Positions 53,149-62,739 are shown, counted from the stretch's first letter. The stretch: DNA of 64,000 nt from FEN-1297 sp963787005 (GCA_963787005.1 CAWBBX010000099.1:1-64000), one strand, 5' to 3'. Made by a program: numbers and translations. Notes: a model not told the origin generated them from the letters alone.

Positions 53149-54381
53149 TTGAAAATATTCCTCGTCCTTTCTTTGCTGCTGACAATAAACGTCCTGACTT
53201 TCCCGGATAACATCCAAATAAAGAGCATGCAGGTTTATACGGGACGCGATCAGCTGTCTTTCCCCGTGCTGGATATGAAGGGGAACGGCCCGGATAAATT
53301 GACAATTGAATTTGACATACAATCCGGCTTTGAGCCTAACTTTGTTATAGTCTTCAGGTTTTGCGACAGGAATTGGCGGCCGTATCAAAATAATTTCCTT
53401 AGCAACCAGGGAAAAAACATTAAGTATAATCTTTCGTACTCGATACTTCCAAATACCGTGAAAGAAGCCCACTATCATTACCGCGGGACTTTCCCGGATT
53501 CACGCGGCGACGTGGAATTTCCTTTCTCCGGTAAATGGAGATTTTACGTTACCGATTCGCAGGACACTTCTCTCGTTTATGCAACAGGAAAATTCTACGT
53601 CGTTTACGATACTATGAATCTCGGTTTAACTCTTAAAAGAGAACAGCTGGAGAACAAAGTTTATTTCCCGTCCGATCTGGCAAAGGTTTTTAACGTTACG
53701 GCATTATTTAATCTTCCTGATGATCTTTTTCCCTCGAACGTGGAGCAGGTTGAAATAATTGAGAACCACAAGATAGATTATCCTATTATAGTCGACCGCG
53801 CATTCAACACAAATCGGCGGCAGTATTACTGGGACGGCAATAGGAAGTTTACTTTTACCGCGAGAGATATTCTTCCCGGTAACGAGTATAGAGAAGTTGA
53901 TACGAGAAATATTAATAAGTTCACCGGAAGGAACGTTGAAGCACAAATCGACGGTCTCGAATTTTCCAGATTTTTTAAGCTCGGTCCTCCCGATCTTAAC
54001 GGAGGCGAGCTTCCGATGTTCTTTGATAATCCCAACTCAACTTATTTGAATGTCAGGTTCTCCGTCAGGCCGCCCAACGATGTGACAGACGGTGTATTTC
54101 TCGTAGGCGCTTTCAACAATTGGAAAGTTGCCCCGGGATATGAAATGAGAGAAGGCGGCGGGGTATATTCTATTACGCTTAGTCTAAAGCGCGGAATATA
54201 CGATTACCAGTACGTAACCGGGTATGTTCAGGACGGAACCGTGGACGGTCAGAACTGGACCGTGCTTGAGGGGAACGATTGGGGAACTACAAACAGCTAC
54301 TATGTTTTTGTTTATTACAACGACCCGAATTACGGCGGGTACGACAAAATTATTGCGTACAACAAAATTGCGAGCAAATAA
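53149..54381 (+). CDS. DUF5103 / T9SS plug-type protein
   Basis: A TTG start gives a signal peptide (KIFLVLSLLLTINVLTF). The body matches DUF5103, a family known as the periplasmic plug of the T9SS outer-membrane translocon: IKSMQVYTGRDQLSFPVLDM, VFRFCDRNWRPYQNNFLSNQ, AHYHYRGTFPDSRGDVEFPFSGKW (quoted in parts). The last about 110 residues contain a carbohydrate-binding/AMPK-like beta domain (GVFLVGAFNNWKVAPGYEM). It fits with the T9SS-tailed protein at 15538-18089. Confidence 0.85.
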   Translation: MKIFLVLSLLLTINVLTFPDNIQIKSMQVYTGRDQLSFPVLDMKGNGPDKLTIEFDIQSGFEPNFVIVFRFCDRNWRPYQNNFLSNQGKNIKYNLSYSILPNTVKEAHYHYRGTFPDSRGDVEFPFSGKWRFYVTDSQDTSLVYATGKFYVVYDTMNLGLTLKREQLENKVYFPSDLAKVFNVTALFNLPDDLFPSNVEQVEIIENHKIDYPIIVDRAFNTNRRQYYWDGNRKFTFTARDILPGNEYREVDTRNINKFTGRNVEAQIDGLEFSRFFKLGPPDLNGGELPMFFDNPNSTYLNVRFSVRPPNDVTDGVFLVGAFNNWKVAPGYEMREGGGVYSITLSLKRGIYDYQYVTGYVQDGTVDGQNWTVLEGNDWGTTNSYYVFVYYNDPNYGGYDKIIAYNKIASK

Positions 54382-54382
54382 T

Positions 54383-55378
54383 ATGGCAAAATTGAAAATC
54401 GGTGTGATAGGCACCGGGCATCTCGGGAAACTACATACCAAAATGTTTAACCAGATTGATAATTGTGAACTCCTCGGTGTGTACGACGAAAATAAAAATA
54501 CAGCAAAACAGGCCGCCGATGAATATAGTTCCAAAGCTTTCGATGATCTAGATAAGCTTCTTGATTCCGTACAAGCAGTCTCTATCGCGGCAACTACAAG
54601 CGCCCACTATGAGCTGGCAAAGAAATGTCTGGAGAAAGGTCTGCACGTTTTCGTGGAGAAGCCTATAACTGTCACTATTCCCGAAGCCGAAGAAATAGTA
54701 AAGCTAGCCGCGGAGAAAGATCTGAATTTACAGGTCGGGCACATAGAACGCTTTAATCCCGCGCTTCTCTCTCTGGAAAAATTTATCCTTCAGCCGATGT
54801 TCATACAGACGGACAGGCTTGCCCAGTTTAATCCGCGCGGCACCGACGTTGCAGTGGTCCTCGACTTGATGATACACGACATTGATATAATTCTTAATCT
54901 CGTTAAAAGCGAGGTAAAGAAGATAGACGCGAGCGGCGTCGCTGTTGTTTCAGATACACTGGACATAGCCAATGCGAGGATAGAGTTTGAGAACGGTGCG
55001 GTCGCAAACGTTACAGCGAGCAGGATCTCACAGAAGAAGATGAGAAAGATGAGGGTATTCCAGAGAGATAATTACATCTCTCTCGATTTTATTACAGGGG
55101 TTTCGGAGGTTTACAGGCTGCTCCCTGTTGATGAAAAGAACAGCGCTTCCATGATTTCATTCGGCGAGATGGGAATAGGCGATAAGAAGAAGAGGATAGT
55201 TTACGAGCAGCCGGAGATTAAAGAGGTAAACGCTCTGAAATACGAGCTCGAGCTTTTCGTTAATTCGGTGCTGGAACATAAATCTCCCGTAGTTACGGGC
55301 GTTGACGGATTAAAAGCGCTGAAAGTTGCGGAGACTATAATAATGAGTATAGAGGAGAGCAGGAAATTAGGAGCTTGA
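54383..55378 (+). CDS. Gfo/Idh/MocA family oxidoreductase
   Basis: ATG 54383 is one base after the preceding stop; coding upstream in this frame is only the shadow of that gene. The N-terminal Rossmann motif is IGVIGTGHLGKLHTKMF, followed by the conserved VEKPITVT. The C-terminal domain has LQVGHIERFNPALL and VVLDLMIHDIDIIL, with His residues typical of NAD(P)-dependent sugar or pseudo-disaccharide dehydrogenases. At 331 residues it is normal. Substrate unknown. It overlaps the next gene by four bases. Confidence 0.92.
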   Translation: MAKLKIGVIGTGHLGKLHTKMFNQIDNCELLGVYDENKNTAKQAADEYSSKAFDDLDKLLDSVQAVSIAATTSAHYELAKKCLEKGLHVFVEKPITVTIPEAEEIVKLAAEKDLNLQVGHIERFNPALLSLEKFILQPMFIQTDRLAQFNPRGTDVAVVLDLMIHDIDIILNLVKSEVKKIDASGVAVVSDTLDIANARIEFENGAVANVTASRISQKKMRKMRVFQRDNYISLDFITGVSEVYRLLPVDEKNSASMISFGEMGIGDKKKRIVYEQPEIKEVNALKYELELFVNSVLEHKSPVVTGVDGLKALKVAETIIMSIEESRKLGA

Positions 55379-55959
55379 GCACCGCTAAATTAATTGCGCT
55401 TGCAATTATTATCACGGCCTCCGGATTTTATTACGGCTGCGGATCTTCGTCATTAAATGAAAATCATTCAAAGATTCATATCACCGCGGGGGAGATTAAA
55501 AATCTGGCGGTGAACGGCATTCCTTCCGGCAATAAAACATCGATACAAGAGTTTTCTACGGTTCAAAAGTTGAAACTTTACGCTTCAATTGCCAGGAATA
55601 AGGCGGAAGTAACTTTTGACGCAGAAATTCATGTCCAAAATATTTCGGCCGTAGATGTAAGCGTGTTAAAGCTGAGCTCATTGAAATGGAATTTTGTCTT
55701 ACATAATAAAGAAGCCGCTTCAGGGGAAGATGACCGAATTTATCAAGTCCCGGACTCGGGCATGGTCAAAATTGATCTTATTGTTAAAATAGATGTCTCC
55801 AAAATATATCCGGGAGAAAAAACTGAAACCGCGATAGATAGAATTCTAAAAATATTCTCTTCCGGCCCGCATTCCGGTGATTTAAAATTTAATATCAACG
55901 GCGTAATATCAAACAACGCCGGGAAGCGCCGAGTACGGAATGAACTGCTAATTTTTTGA
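55375..55959 (+). CDS. Putative lipoprotein, LEA-2-like fold
   Basis: The TTG start overlaps the preceding stop (TTGA). The leader ends in YYGCGSS, a plausible lipobox. The body is beta-rich with NKAEVTFDAEIHVQNISAVDVSVLKLSSLKWNFVL (quoted from two strands), which resembles the LEA type 2 domain in position of the hydrophobic strands and the Asn, but with low certainty. Role unknown. Confidence 0.6.
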   Translation: MSTAKLIALAIIITASGFYYGCGSSSLNENHSKIHITAGEIKNLAVNGIPSGNKTSIQEFSTVQKLKLYASIARNKAEVTFDAEIHVQNISAVDVSVLKLSSLKWNFVLHNKEAASGEDDRIYQVPDSGMVKIDLIVKIDVSKIYPGEKTETAIDRILKIFSSGPHSGDLKFNINGVISNNAGKRRVRNELLIF

Positions 55960-56085
55960 AAAATTAAGCGGGAAATAGCTCATTTTTCTTCCAATTAAGT
56001 GTTAATTTCTGTTTATTTCTTGTAAATTTTCTTAATTGATTCGTCTTATTATTAGTAAAACATCACAAATTACAGGCTGTTCAGA

Positions 56086-57048
56086 ATGAGTAAAATTGAA
56101 AAATATGCTGTCGGCGTCGATCTAGGCGGAACCAATGTGAAGATCGGTATCGTATCAGCCAAAGGAAAAATTATAAAGAAGACTTCGCTGGCGACAAAAG
56201 CTGAAGGCGGTCCGGAAAGTGTTATTACTCAAATTAAAAAAGGCGTAAAGGAAATTCTTGCTAGGAATAAATTGAAGATTCAAGGGATCGGTATCGGATC
56301 TCCGGGAACAGTATCGGTAAAAAAAGGAACGGTAGAGAATCCTCCGAATTTACCGGGATGGGAAAAAGTCAACTTAGGTAAAATTATAAAGAAAGAATTC
56401 GACAATAACGTTTTTGTAGAGAACGACGCAAACGCGGCCGCGATAGGTGAAATGATTTTCGGTGCGGGGAAGAAACTGAATTCGTTTGTGATGATTACCC
56501 TCGGTACCGGTGTCGGCGGCGGAATTATCTTAAATCGAGAATTGTTCAGAGGAGAGTTCGGAGCGGCCGGTGAAATCGGGCATATGACCATCGATCTGAA
56601 CGGTCCCAAATGTAACTGCGGTTCTTTCGGCTGCGTGGAGACGTATGTCGGCAATCATTACCTTGTAAAAAGGGTGAGGAAAGAACTAAAAAAAAATAAA
56701 GATTCACTAATATGGAAGCTGCTGGATAACAACCTGGATAATTTAACTCCCAAGACTGTGCAGAATGCGGCTGAACAAGATGATGAATATGCTAAAAAAG
56801 CTATTGATGAACTGGGCGTGTTCTTGGGCGCGGGACTCGCTTCAGCGGCCAACTTAACGGATATAAGCACGTTTATTATCGGGGGCGGTGTGGCAGGGTT
56901 CGGTGAGCCTCTATTCAACTCAACATGCGATACCATCAAAGCCAGGGTACTTACACCGCTTAGGAAACGAATTAAAGTTGTGCCGGCAAAACTTAAGAAC
57001 GATGCGGGTATAAAAGGCGCGTCCGCGTTAGTATTCTATAAATCTTAA
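56086..57048 (+). CDS. ROK family sugar kinase (glucokinase-type)
   Basis: The ATP-binding loop VGVDLGGTNVKIGIV, the catalytic Asp in VENDANAAAIGE, and the glucokinase-like zinc motif CNCGSFGCVE are all present, with GEIGHMTID just before. The C-terminal IIGGGVAGFGEPLF closes the nucleotide site. No N-terminal DNA-binding domain is present, so this is a kinase rather than a repressor. Likely substrate is glucose, giving glucose-6-phosphate for glycolysis. Confidence 0.93.
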   Translation: MSKIEKYAVGVDLGGTNVKIGIVSAKGKIIKKTSLATKAEGGPESVITQIKKGVKEILARNKLKIQGIGIGSPGTVSVKKGTVENPPNLPGWEKVNLGKIIKKEFDNNVFVENDANAAAIGEMIFGAGKKLNSFVMITLGTGVGGGIILNRELFRGEFGAAGEIGHMTIDLNGPKCNCGSFGCVETYVGNHYLVKRVRKELKKNKDSLIWKLLDNNLDNLTPKTVQNAAEQDDEYAKKAIDELGVFLGAGLASAANLTDISTFIIGGGVAGFGEPLFNSTCDTIKARVLTPLRKRIKVVPAKLKNDAGIKGASALVFYKS

Positions 57049-57094
57049 TCGATATATGAAGTTACCGCTTAAGACCTGGATTCAATAAGAATTA

Positions 57095-59650
57095 ATGAAG
57101 AAATCTTTTACCGCAATATTGTTTGTCTTAGTAATTGCCGCGAGTTCCTACGCTCAGGATTCTGCCGCCGTCACAGGCTCCGCAGCACTTTCCGGGTTTA
57201 TGCCCGATACGCTTTCCTCAGTGCGCCGTGACAGTGTTAAAAACGATTCGTACAATGTAGATACTGTTATTACTTCTACCGCAACGGATTCCATTATTTT
57301 TAACGTTTCGGATAAGAAAATGAGTCTTTACGGCAGCAGCGAGCTGAAGTACGGCGATACCAACCTTAAAAGCGGAAAGATATACGTCGACTTTAACACG
57401 AATAACGTAGACGCATACGGAGTGAAGGGCGATTCTGCCGTAGGAGCCCTGAAAAACACTCCCATTCTCTCGCAGGCCGGGGAAGTGTACAAAGGAAATT
57501 CGATGAAGTATAATTATAAGACTCAGGGGGGCCTTATTTCGAGCGCTTCAACAAAGACCGAGGGTTCGTATTATTCCGGAGAGAAAATTAAGAAAGTTAA
57601 TAAGGAAATTTATTTCATAAAGGACGGCACCTTTACCACCTGCGACGCAAAGCCCCCTCATTATTATTTTTATTCACCGGAAATGAAGCTGATAAACAAG
57701 AAGGAAATAATTTCCAAATGGATATGGCTTTATTTCGGCGGCGTACCTTTTCCGGTACCCCTTCCTTTTGCGATCTTTCCGATTCAATCCGGACGCCGCT
57801 CCGGAATAGTTGTGCCGGCATTCGGAAATGATCAAACTTACGGCTACTACTTTTCGCGCTTCGGATATTTTTGGGCGATAAACGATTACATGGATCTGAG
57901 TCTGACCGCCGATTATTACACTCGCGGAAGCTACAGCTTAAAAAGCAGGTTTCGCTATGTTAAAAGATACAATTACAACGGAAGCTTCGAAGGTGGTTAC
58001 TCCTATTTTAAAACCGGCGAATCCGGAGATCCCGACAGAAGTGAAAAAACTGACTGGCGTTTAATCTGGAGACACAACCAGAGAATTACTCCCACAATGC
58101 AGTTCAACGCGAACCTACAATTCATCTCCGGAAATTACCTGCAGAGAAACGTGCAGAATCTCAACGAGCTGTTAAGAAATAACATAGTTTCCAACGCAAC
58201 GCTTTCAAAAACATGGGACGAATCCGGCAACAGCATGACATTGAGCTACAGCCGCCAGCAGGAGCTGCAGAACGGCAACATCAATGAAGTTCTTCCCAGC
58301 CTAACTTTCTCAATACCACAGAAATACCCGTTTAAGAGAACAGGAGTTTATAACGATCAGAAATGGTATGAGCTGATAGGGGTGAATTATACGGGGCAGT
58401 TCCAGAATAAAAGAACAAAAACGGGGGGGAACCTTTCCTCGCGCGGAGGCTTTCAGCACACGGTTGCTATAAATGCTTCTCCGAAGTTCGGACATTTCAG
58501 TGTGACGCCGCGTATCAACTATGAAGAAGATTGGTACAATAAAAAAATAGAAGAGACATACGCCGGACTTACTTATACAGGGGCCGATTCGATTGTCACA
58601 AAGGACATTAAACAGCTTGGATTCGTCAGAACGTTCGGTATAAATCTCAGCGGAACAACAAGATTTTACGGTATGTTTCAGCCGAACGCACTGGGCGTGG
58701 CGGCCGTCAGGCATACGGTTATTCCTACCGTATCCTATAACTACCGCCCTGATTATTCGAAGCCCGGCTGGGGATATTACGGCTCCTATACAAACTCAAA
58801 AGGAGAGACTGTTAAATACGATAAATACCAAAAAGAAATTTACGGCGGCCCTACTTCGGGCGAGCAGCAAAGCATATCTTTTTCTTTACAGAATATCTTC
58901 GAGATGAAGACAACCGTCGATCCGACCGATACGACTTCGAAACAGGATAAGATACAGCTTCTGAACCTGGGAGCTTCTCTGGGTTATAACTTCGCCGCCG
59001 ACAGTTTAAAATTTTCCAATGTGAACCTGAATTACCGCACCCAGGTAGGCAACCTGCTTAATCTTTCCGGATCATCCAGCTTTTCACTTTATGATTCTGC
59101 TCCCAATAAACCGGCGATAAATAAGTTCCTTATAAACGAAGGCAAAGGACTTATGCGGCTTACCAATTTTAATTTTTCCGTATCTACTAGTTTGTCAGGC
59201 GAAAAATTAAAATCATCCGCTCCGGTGCCGAATCAACAAATTGAGAAAAATCCTCTCGGAGATGAAAACCCGGACAATGTTTACAGGGGAATTTATAACA
59301 ACAGTGAACCGGACTTCAGCATTCCCTGGGATCTTTCGCTCAGCTATAATTATAATCTTTCAAGGCCTTATCCCTCTGTTTCTTCGATTTCATCCAACTT
59401 AAACGGAAGCTTGAATTTCAATCTAACGCCTAAATGGAAGCTTTCTTTTACGGGCAGTTATGATCTCAGGCGCAGTGCGTTCGCCGCCCCGCAGATAAGG
59501 ATATCGCGTGATCTGCATGCGTGGATAATGAACTTCACCTGGAATCCGGTCGGAACGTACAGCGGTTATTTCCTTGAAATTAGAGTCAAAGCTCCGCAGC
59601 TCCAGGACTTGAAGATCACTAAGAGAGATCAGTTCTACAACGGTAAATAG
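57095..59650 (+). CDS. LPS-assembly protein LptD-like outer-membrane protein
   Basis: A signal peptide (ILFVLVIAASSYAQ) is followed by an OstA-like N-terminal periplasmic domain (IFNVSDKKMSLYGSSELKYG; DFNTNNVDAYGVKGDS) and a long beta-barrel of Tyr/Asn-rich amphipathic strands. The segment PFPVPLPFAIFPIQSGRRSGIVVPAFG at the junction is typical of Bacteroidota LptD proteins (quoted in part). It would deliver LPS to the outer leaflet. At 851 residues the length fits. The cysteine pattern differs from E. coli LptD. Confidence 0.85.
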   Translation: MKKSFTAILFVLVIAASSYAQDSAAVTGSAALSGFMPDTLSSVRRDSVKNDSYNVDTVITSTATDSIIFNVSDKKMSLYGSSELKYGDTNLKSGKIYVDFNTNNVDAYGVKGDSAVGALKNTPILSQAGEVYKGNSMKYNYKTQGGLISSASTKTEGSYYSGEKIKKVNKEIYFIKDGTFTTCDAKPPHYYFYSPEMKLINKKEIISKWIWLYFGGVPFPVPLPFAIFPIQSGRRSGIVVPAFGNDQTYGYYFSRFGYFWAINDYMDLSLTADYYTRGSYSLKSRFRYVKRYNYNGSFEGGYSYFKTGESGDPDRSEKTDWRLIWRHNQRITPTMQFNANLQFISGNYLQRNVQNLNELLRNNIVSNATLSKTWDESGNSMTLSYSRQQELQNGNINEVLPSLTFSIPQKYPFKRTGVYNDQKWYELIGVNYTGQFQNKRTKTGGNLSSRGGFQHTVAINASPKFGHFSVTPRINYEEDWYNKKIEETYAGLTYTGADSIVTKDIKQLGFVRTFGINLSGTTRFYGMFQPNALGVAAVRHTVIPTVSYNYRPDYSKPGWGYYGSYTNSKGETVKYDKYQKEIYGGPTSGEQQSISFSLQNIFEMKTTVDPTDTTSKQDKIQLLNLGASLGYNFAADSLKFSNVNLNYRTQVGNLLNLSGSSSFSLYDSAPNKPAINKFLINEGKGLMRLTNFNFSVSTSLSGEKLKSSAPVPNQQIEKNPLGDENPDNVYRGIYNNSEPDFSIPWDLSLSYNYNLSRPYPSVSSISSNLNGSLNFNLTPKWKLSFTGSYDLRRSAFAAPQIRISRDLHAWIMNFTWNPVGTYSGYFLEIRVKAPQLQDLKITKRDQFYNGK

Positions 59651-59689
59651 CAAAGAAGAACCGGTTTCGGAAAAATCATACTAAAAATC

Positions 59690-60151
59690 ATGATCCATTA
59701 TATAATTGACGGAAATAATTTAATTGGGAAGATCAGCCTGCTTAAGAAAATTCAGGCTAAGGATAAACAGTCATCGCGCGAGAAGCTGGCCTTTATGCTG
59801 GAAAATTATTTCCGGCAAAAGAAAGCGAAGGTTACGTTGCACCTGGACGGTTTTGAGAACGAGCCTATACGCAGGAGTCAAATAAAAATTATCTACAGCG
59901 AGAAGAGAACAGCGGATGAGAAAATAAAGAAGGAAATCGAACTCGCGAAAAACCGTAAGCTAATAACGGTTATAACATCGGATAACAACCTTAGAGAGTT
60001 TGCCAGGGTCTGCGGCTGCGGGGTCATACCCAGTGAAAAATTCGGAGAGGAGTTATCGAATAAAAACGGTAAGGACGAAGAGAAAAAGAAAGTTGACGAG
60101 ATGAAAAATGAAAATGAATTTTTTAAGAGACTTTTTGACGCGGAAGATTAA
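59690..60151 (+). CDS. YacP-like NYN domain protein
   Basis: The start HYIIDGNNLIGKI carries the DGNN aspartate of the PIN/NYN ribonuclease fold, followed by VTLHLDGFEN, IIYSEKRTADEKI and ITVITSDNNLREFARVCGC, which hold the other acidic residues. YacP (Rae1) is a ribosome-associated endonuclease in Firmicutes; function in this phylum is not tested. The Lys-rich C-terminus may contact RNA. Confidence 0.85.
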   Translation: MIHYIIDGNNLIGKISLLKKIQAKDKQSSREKLAFMLENYFRQKKAKVTLHLDGFENEPIRRSQIKIIYSEKRTADEKIKKEIELAKNRKLITVITSDNNLREFARVCGCGVIPSEKFGEELSNKNGKDEEKKKVDEMKNENEFFKRLFDAED

Positions 60152-60166
60152 GGCTGGATGTCAGCT

Positions 60167-61504
60167 TTAAGTTACTCGGCTTTTATCCGATTTGTCGAGG
60201 GTTATCTTAAATTCAGTTACTCTATTCGGCTCCGAATAGACTTCGATATCTGCACCGTGCCATCCGATAATCGCCTTAACCACTGCGAGACCCAATCCAA
60301 CGCCTCCCGTGTCCCTGTTTCTTGAAGATTCCACTCTGTAAAACCTCTCGAATATTTTAGGCAGTGAGTCAGCGGGTATACCCTCACCGTTATTTATTAC
60401 GCTGACGTATACCTTCCCGTTTGCGGAGCTTTCTCCCTTAACAATTACGAAGTTGTTTTCTTCTCCGTATTTCACCGCGTTATCGATTAAGTTTGAGAGC
60501 GCCTGGGTCATCAGTTCTCTGTCGATGTCTATAAAAGAGTTTGTCTGCGAATCGAGCACGAGCGAAATATTCTTATCAGCCCCGAGTATCTTCAGATTAT
60601 CCACGACGCCTTTAAGGAAAACGTCAAGATTTATCTTCTCCTTATTTATCTCAATAAGCGAGTGATCTATCTTTGATATAAAGAATAGATTATCTATTAT
60701 TTTTGTCAGCCTTATTGTTTCTTCGTAATTGCTCTGAAGAACTTCCCTGTATTCGTCCGGGGTCTTAGGCGATTTTAGCGCTACTTCCGTCTCTCCGCGT
60801 AAAATCGTCAGCGGGGTTTTCAGTTCGTGAGCAGCCGAGATAGAAAACTGATTCATGTAATCGATTGAAATCTTAATGCGGCTTATCATCTCGTTCATCT
60901 TTTTTACGAGCCTGCCGTATTCGTCACTGTATTTCTCCCCGATTATTTTCTCGTCAAGGTTAAGAGCTGTTATCTCCTCAGTCTTTTTAATGATGGCGTC
61001 TATCCTCGAAAGAGCCTTGGCCGAAATTATTCCGCCGCCTATTAAAGCAATAATGAAGAACAGGGGAGCCAGAAGTATATAGATATGCGCGAGACTGCTC
61101 AGTGTTTGGGATATATGCTGTATAGGAAAAGCAACCACTATCCTGTAGCTTTTATTGTTCATCATTACACATCGGATCGGTTTCTTAGATAGAGAGGTGT
61201 CATTAAAACTGAATAGGTTCAGCGGTTTATCTTTATTACGAAACGAAAACGCATAGTTATTCAGATTGGCCGATTTGAAAATAATCTTATTCTTAAATTC
61301 AATTTGTATGTAGTTATTCCGAAGATTGAAGGCTACCTCATTGTAAATTACGTCCCATACCAGGTCTTCGGGCGCCGAGTATATAGAATCGGGGACGAAA
61401 TGATCGAGATCCAATTTCTTTTCTGAGACCAGCCTTAGGATAGCATTGGCCTGTGTCTTCAAGCTTCCGTCCAGGTTGTCGAGCAATGTATTGTAAAGGT
61501 ACAA
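60167..61504 (-). CDS. Two-component sensor histidine kinase, 5' end frameshifted
   Basis: As read from TTG 61504 the protein is 445 residues with one membrane helix (about 130-155), HAMP, HisKA with the phosphoacceptor in HELKTPLTILRGE, and HATPase motifs (N box LIDNAVKYGE; G boxes NNGEGIP and GGVGLGLAV). Upstream in the same frame but without a start lies a good first helix (TIWYSSLFLGLEILLGIILY). ATG 61613 begins MFTKLKLF in another frame. Removing one base from the five-base T run at 61588-61592 (minus strand) joins them into a 482-residue two-helix kinase. It probably pairs with the regulator gene 48 bases upstream. Confidence 0.88.
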   Translation of the reverse strand: MYLYNTLLDNLDGSLKTQANAILRLVSEKKLDLDHFVPDSIYSAPEDLVWDVIYNEVAFNLRNNYIQIEFKNKIIFKSANLNNYAFSFRNKDKPLNLFSFNDTSLSKKPIRCVMMNNKSYRIVVAFPIQHISQTLSSLAHIYILLAPLFFIIALIGGGIISAKALSRIDAIIKKTEEITALNLDEKIIGEKYSDEYGRLVKKMNEMISRIKISIDYMNQFSISAAHELKTPLTILRGETEVALKSPKTPDEYREVLQSNYEETIRLTKIIDNLFFISKIDHSLIEINKEKINLDVFLKGVVDNLKILGADKNISLVLDSQTNSFIDIDRELMTQALSNLIDNAVKYGEENNFVIVKGESSANGKVYVSVINNGEGIPADSLPKIFERFYRVESSRNRDTGGVGLGLAVVKAIIGWHGADIEVYSEPNRVTEFKITLDKSDKSRVT

Positions 61505-61661
61505 ATAAAGAATAATGCCGAGGAGTATCTCTAGCCCGAGAAAAAGAGAAGAATACCAGATCGTAAGTTTTAAATCTGGTTGAAGATAAAAAGAGTTTAA
61601 GCTTTGTAAACATTTTCGCTTTTCAAATCAAAAAACATCAAGTAAAAAAATCGTATTCAAA

Positions 61662-62333
61662 TTATTCATCTTTAATAATATATCCTGTCCCTCTAATCGT
61701 ATGGATGAGCGGTTTATCGAAATTGTTGTCGATCTTTGAGCGCACCTTGTTTATGTAGACATCTATTATATTAGTCTCGGTGTCGAAGTGATAGTCGTAA
61801 ACATGCTCTATTAACCTGGTCCTTGATACAACCTTGTTCGCGTTGCGCATTAAATATTCGAGTATCGAGTATTCTTTTGGCGTCAATATAATTTCAATTT
61901 TATTTCTGATTACTCTATGCGCCTGCAGGTCGAGTATAAGATCGCCGACCTTCAAAGTATTTGATTTTGTGCCGTCTTGTCTTCTTAAAAGAGCCCTCGA
62001 TCTTGCAAGCAGTTCTTCAAAAGCGAACGGCTTTGTTAAATAGTCATCTGCGCCGGCGTCCAATCCTTCAACTTTATCCCTCACGCTGTCTTTTACAGTA
62101 AGCATAAGTACGGGAGCAGCAATACCGCGTTTCCTTAATTCTTTTAGAAGAGATATACCGTCGAGATAGGGAAGCATTATGTCCAGAATAATAAGATCGT
62201 AATCCTCGGAAATAGCGAGAGACAATCCTTCCTTACCGTCGGAAGCTGTGTCGGCAGTATAGTATTCCTCTTCGAGTCCTTTTTTGATGAAGGAGGCTAC
62301 CTTCTTTTCATCTTCTATTATTAATATTCTCAT
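61662..62333 (-). CDS. OmpR/PhoB-type response regulator
   Basis: The receiver domain has the phosphoacceptor Asp in LIILDIMLPYLDG and the conserved Lys in YLTKPFAFEEL. The C-terminal winged-helix DNA-binding domain includes LTPKEYSILEYLMRNANKVVSR and VDVYINKVRSKID, ending in IRGTGYI. At 223 residues it is standard. The gene precedes the kinase gene on the minus strand, and a terminator separates it from the Lys-rich protein gene further upstream. Confidence 0.96.
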   Translation of the reverse strand: MRILIIEDEKKVASFIKKGLEEEYYTADTASDGKEGLSLAISEDYDLIILDIMLPYLDGISLLKELRKRGIAAPVLMLTVKDSVRDKVEGLDAGADDYLTKPFAFEELLARSRALLRRQDGTKSNTLKVGDLILDLQAHRVIRNKIEIILTPKEYSILEYLMRNANKVVSRTRLIEHVYDYHFDTETNIIDVYINKVRSKIDNNFDKPLIHTIRGTGYIIKDE

Positions 62334-62343
62334 TGAATAAAAA

Positions 62344-62382
62344 TAAATAAAAAAGGAGAGTTAAAAAAACTCTCCTTTTAAT
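62344..62382 (-). terminator. Terminator after the Lys-rich protein gene
   Basis: AAAAGGAGAG (62351-62360) pairs with CTCTCCTTTT (62370-62379), with an AT loop. On the minus strand it is followed by a T run, so it ends the 62739-62401 transcript. Confidence 0.85.
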
Positions 62383-62400
62383 GCCGGATTAGCCGAAGAG

Positions 62401-62739
62401 TTATTTCTTCTCGGTTTCTTCTTTTTTCTCGGTCTTTTTGGCTTCCTTCTTTGCTACTTTTTTGTGGGCCTTCATTTCAGCCTTTTTAGCTTCTCTCTTT
62501 ACCGCTTTATGATGAACTTTCTTTTTGGCTTTCATTCCTTCTTTTGCTTCGGCCTTCTTTCCAGTTTTCATTTCATTTACTGCTACTTTCTTCTCAACCT
62601 TAACGTGCTCTTTCTTTTCTACCTTTGCTTTATGATGCTTTGGTTTCGCCAGTGTGGACTCCTGAGCGAAAGCCGAACAGATTCCGACAGTAAAAAAGAA
62701 AGCAAAGAGAACTGCTACTGACAAAATGCGGGATTTCAT
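62401..62739 (-). CDS. Small exported Lys/Ala/Glu/His-rich protein
   Basis: ATG at 62739 has AGAGGT six bases upstream and is preferred to ATG 62754. A signal peptide ends in SAFAQES. The mature about 85 residues are almost only Lys, Ala, Glu, His, Val and Met, in short units such as KKVHHKAVKREAKKAEMKAH. This composition is like the Asr acid-shock protein of enterobacteria, although alignment at this complexity means little. No structured domain is expected. It lies just upstream of a two-component system on the same strand. Confidence 0.75.
   Translation of the reverse strand: MKSRILSVAVLFAFFFTVGICSAFAQESTLAKPKHHKAKVEKKEHVKVEKKVAVNEMKTGKKAEAKEGMKAKKKVHHKAVKREAKKAEMKAHKKVAKKEAKKTEKKEETEKK

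Noticed and set aside
61338..61613. 91-codon minus-strand frame in front of the sensor kinase
   Set aside because: Only its first about eight codons are likely real, as the start of the kinase; the rest is an out-of-frame reading.
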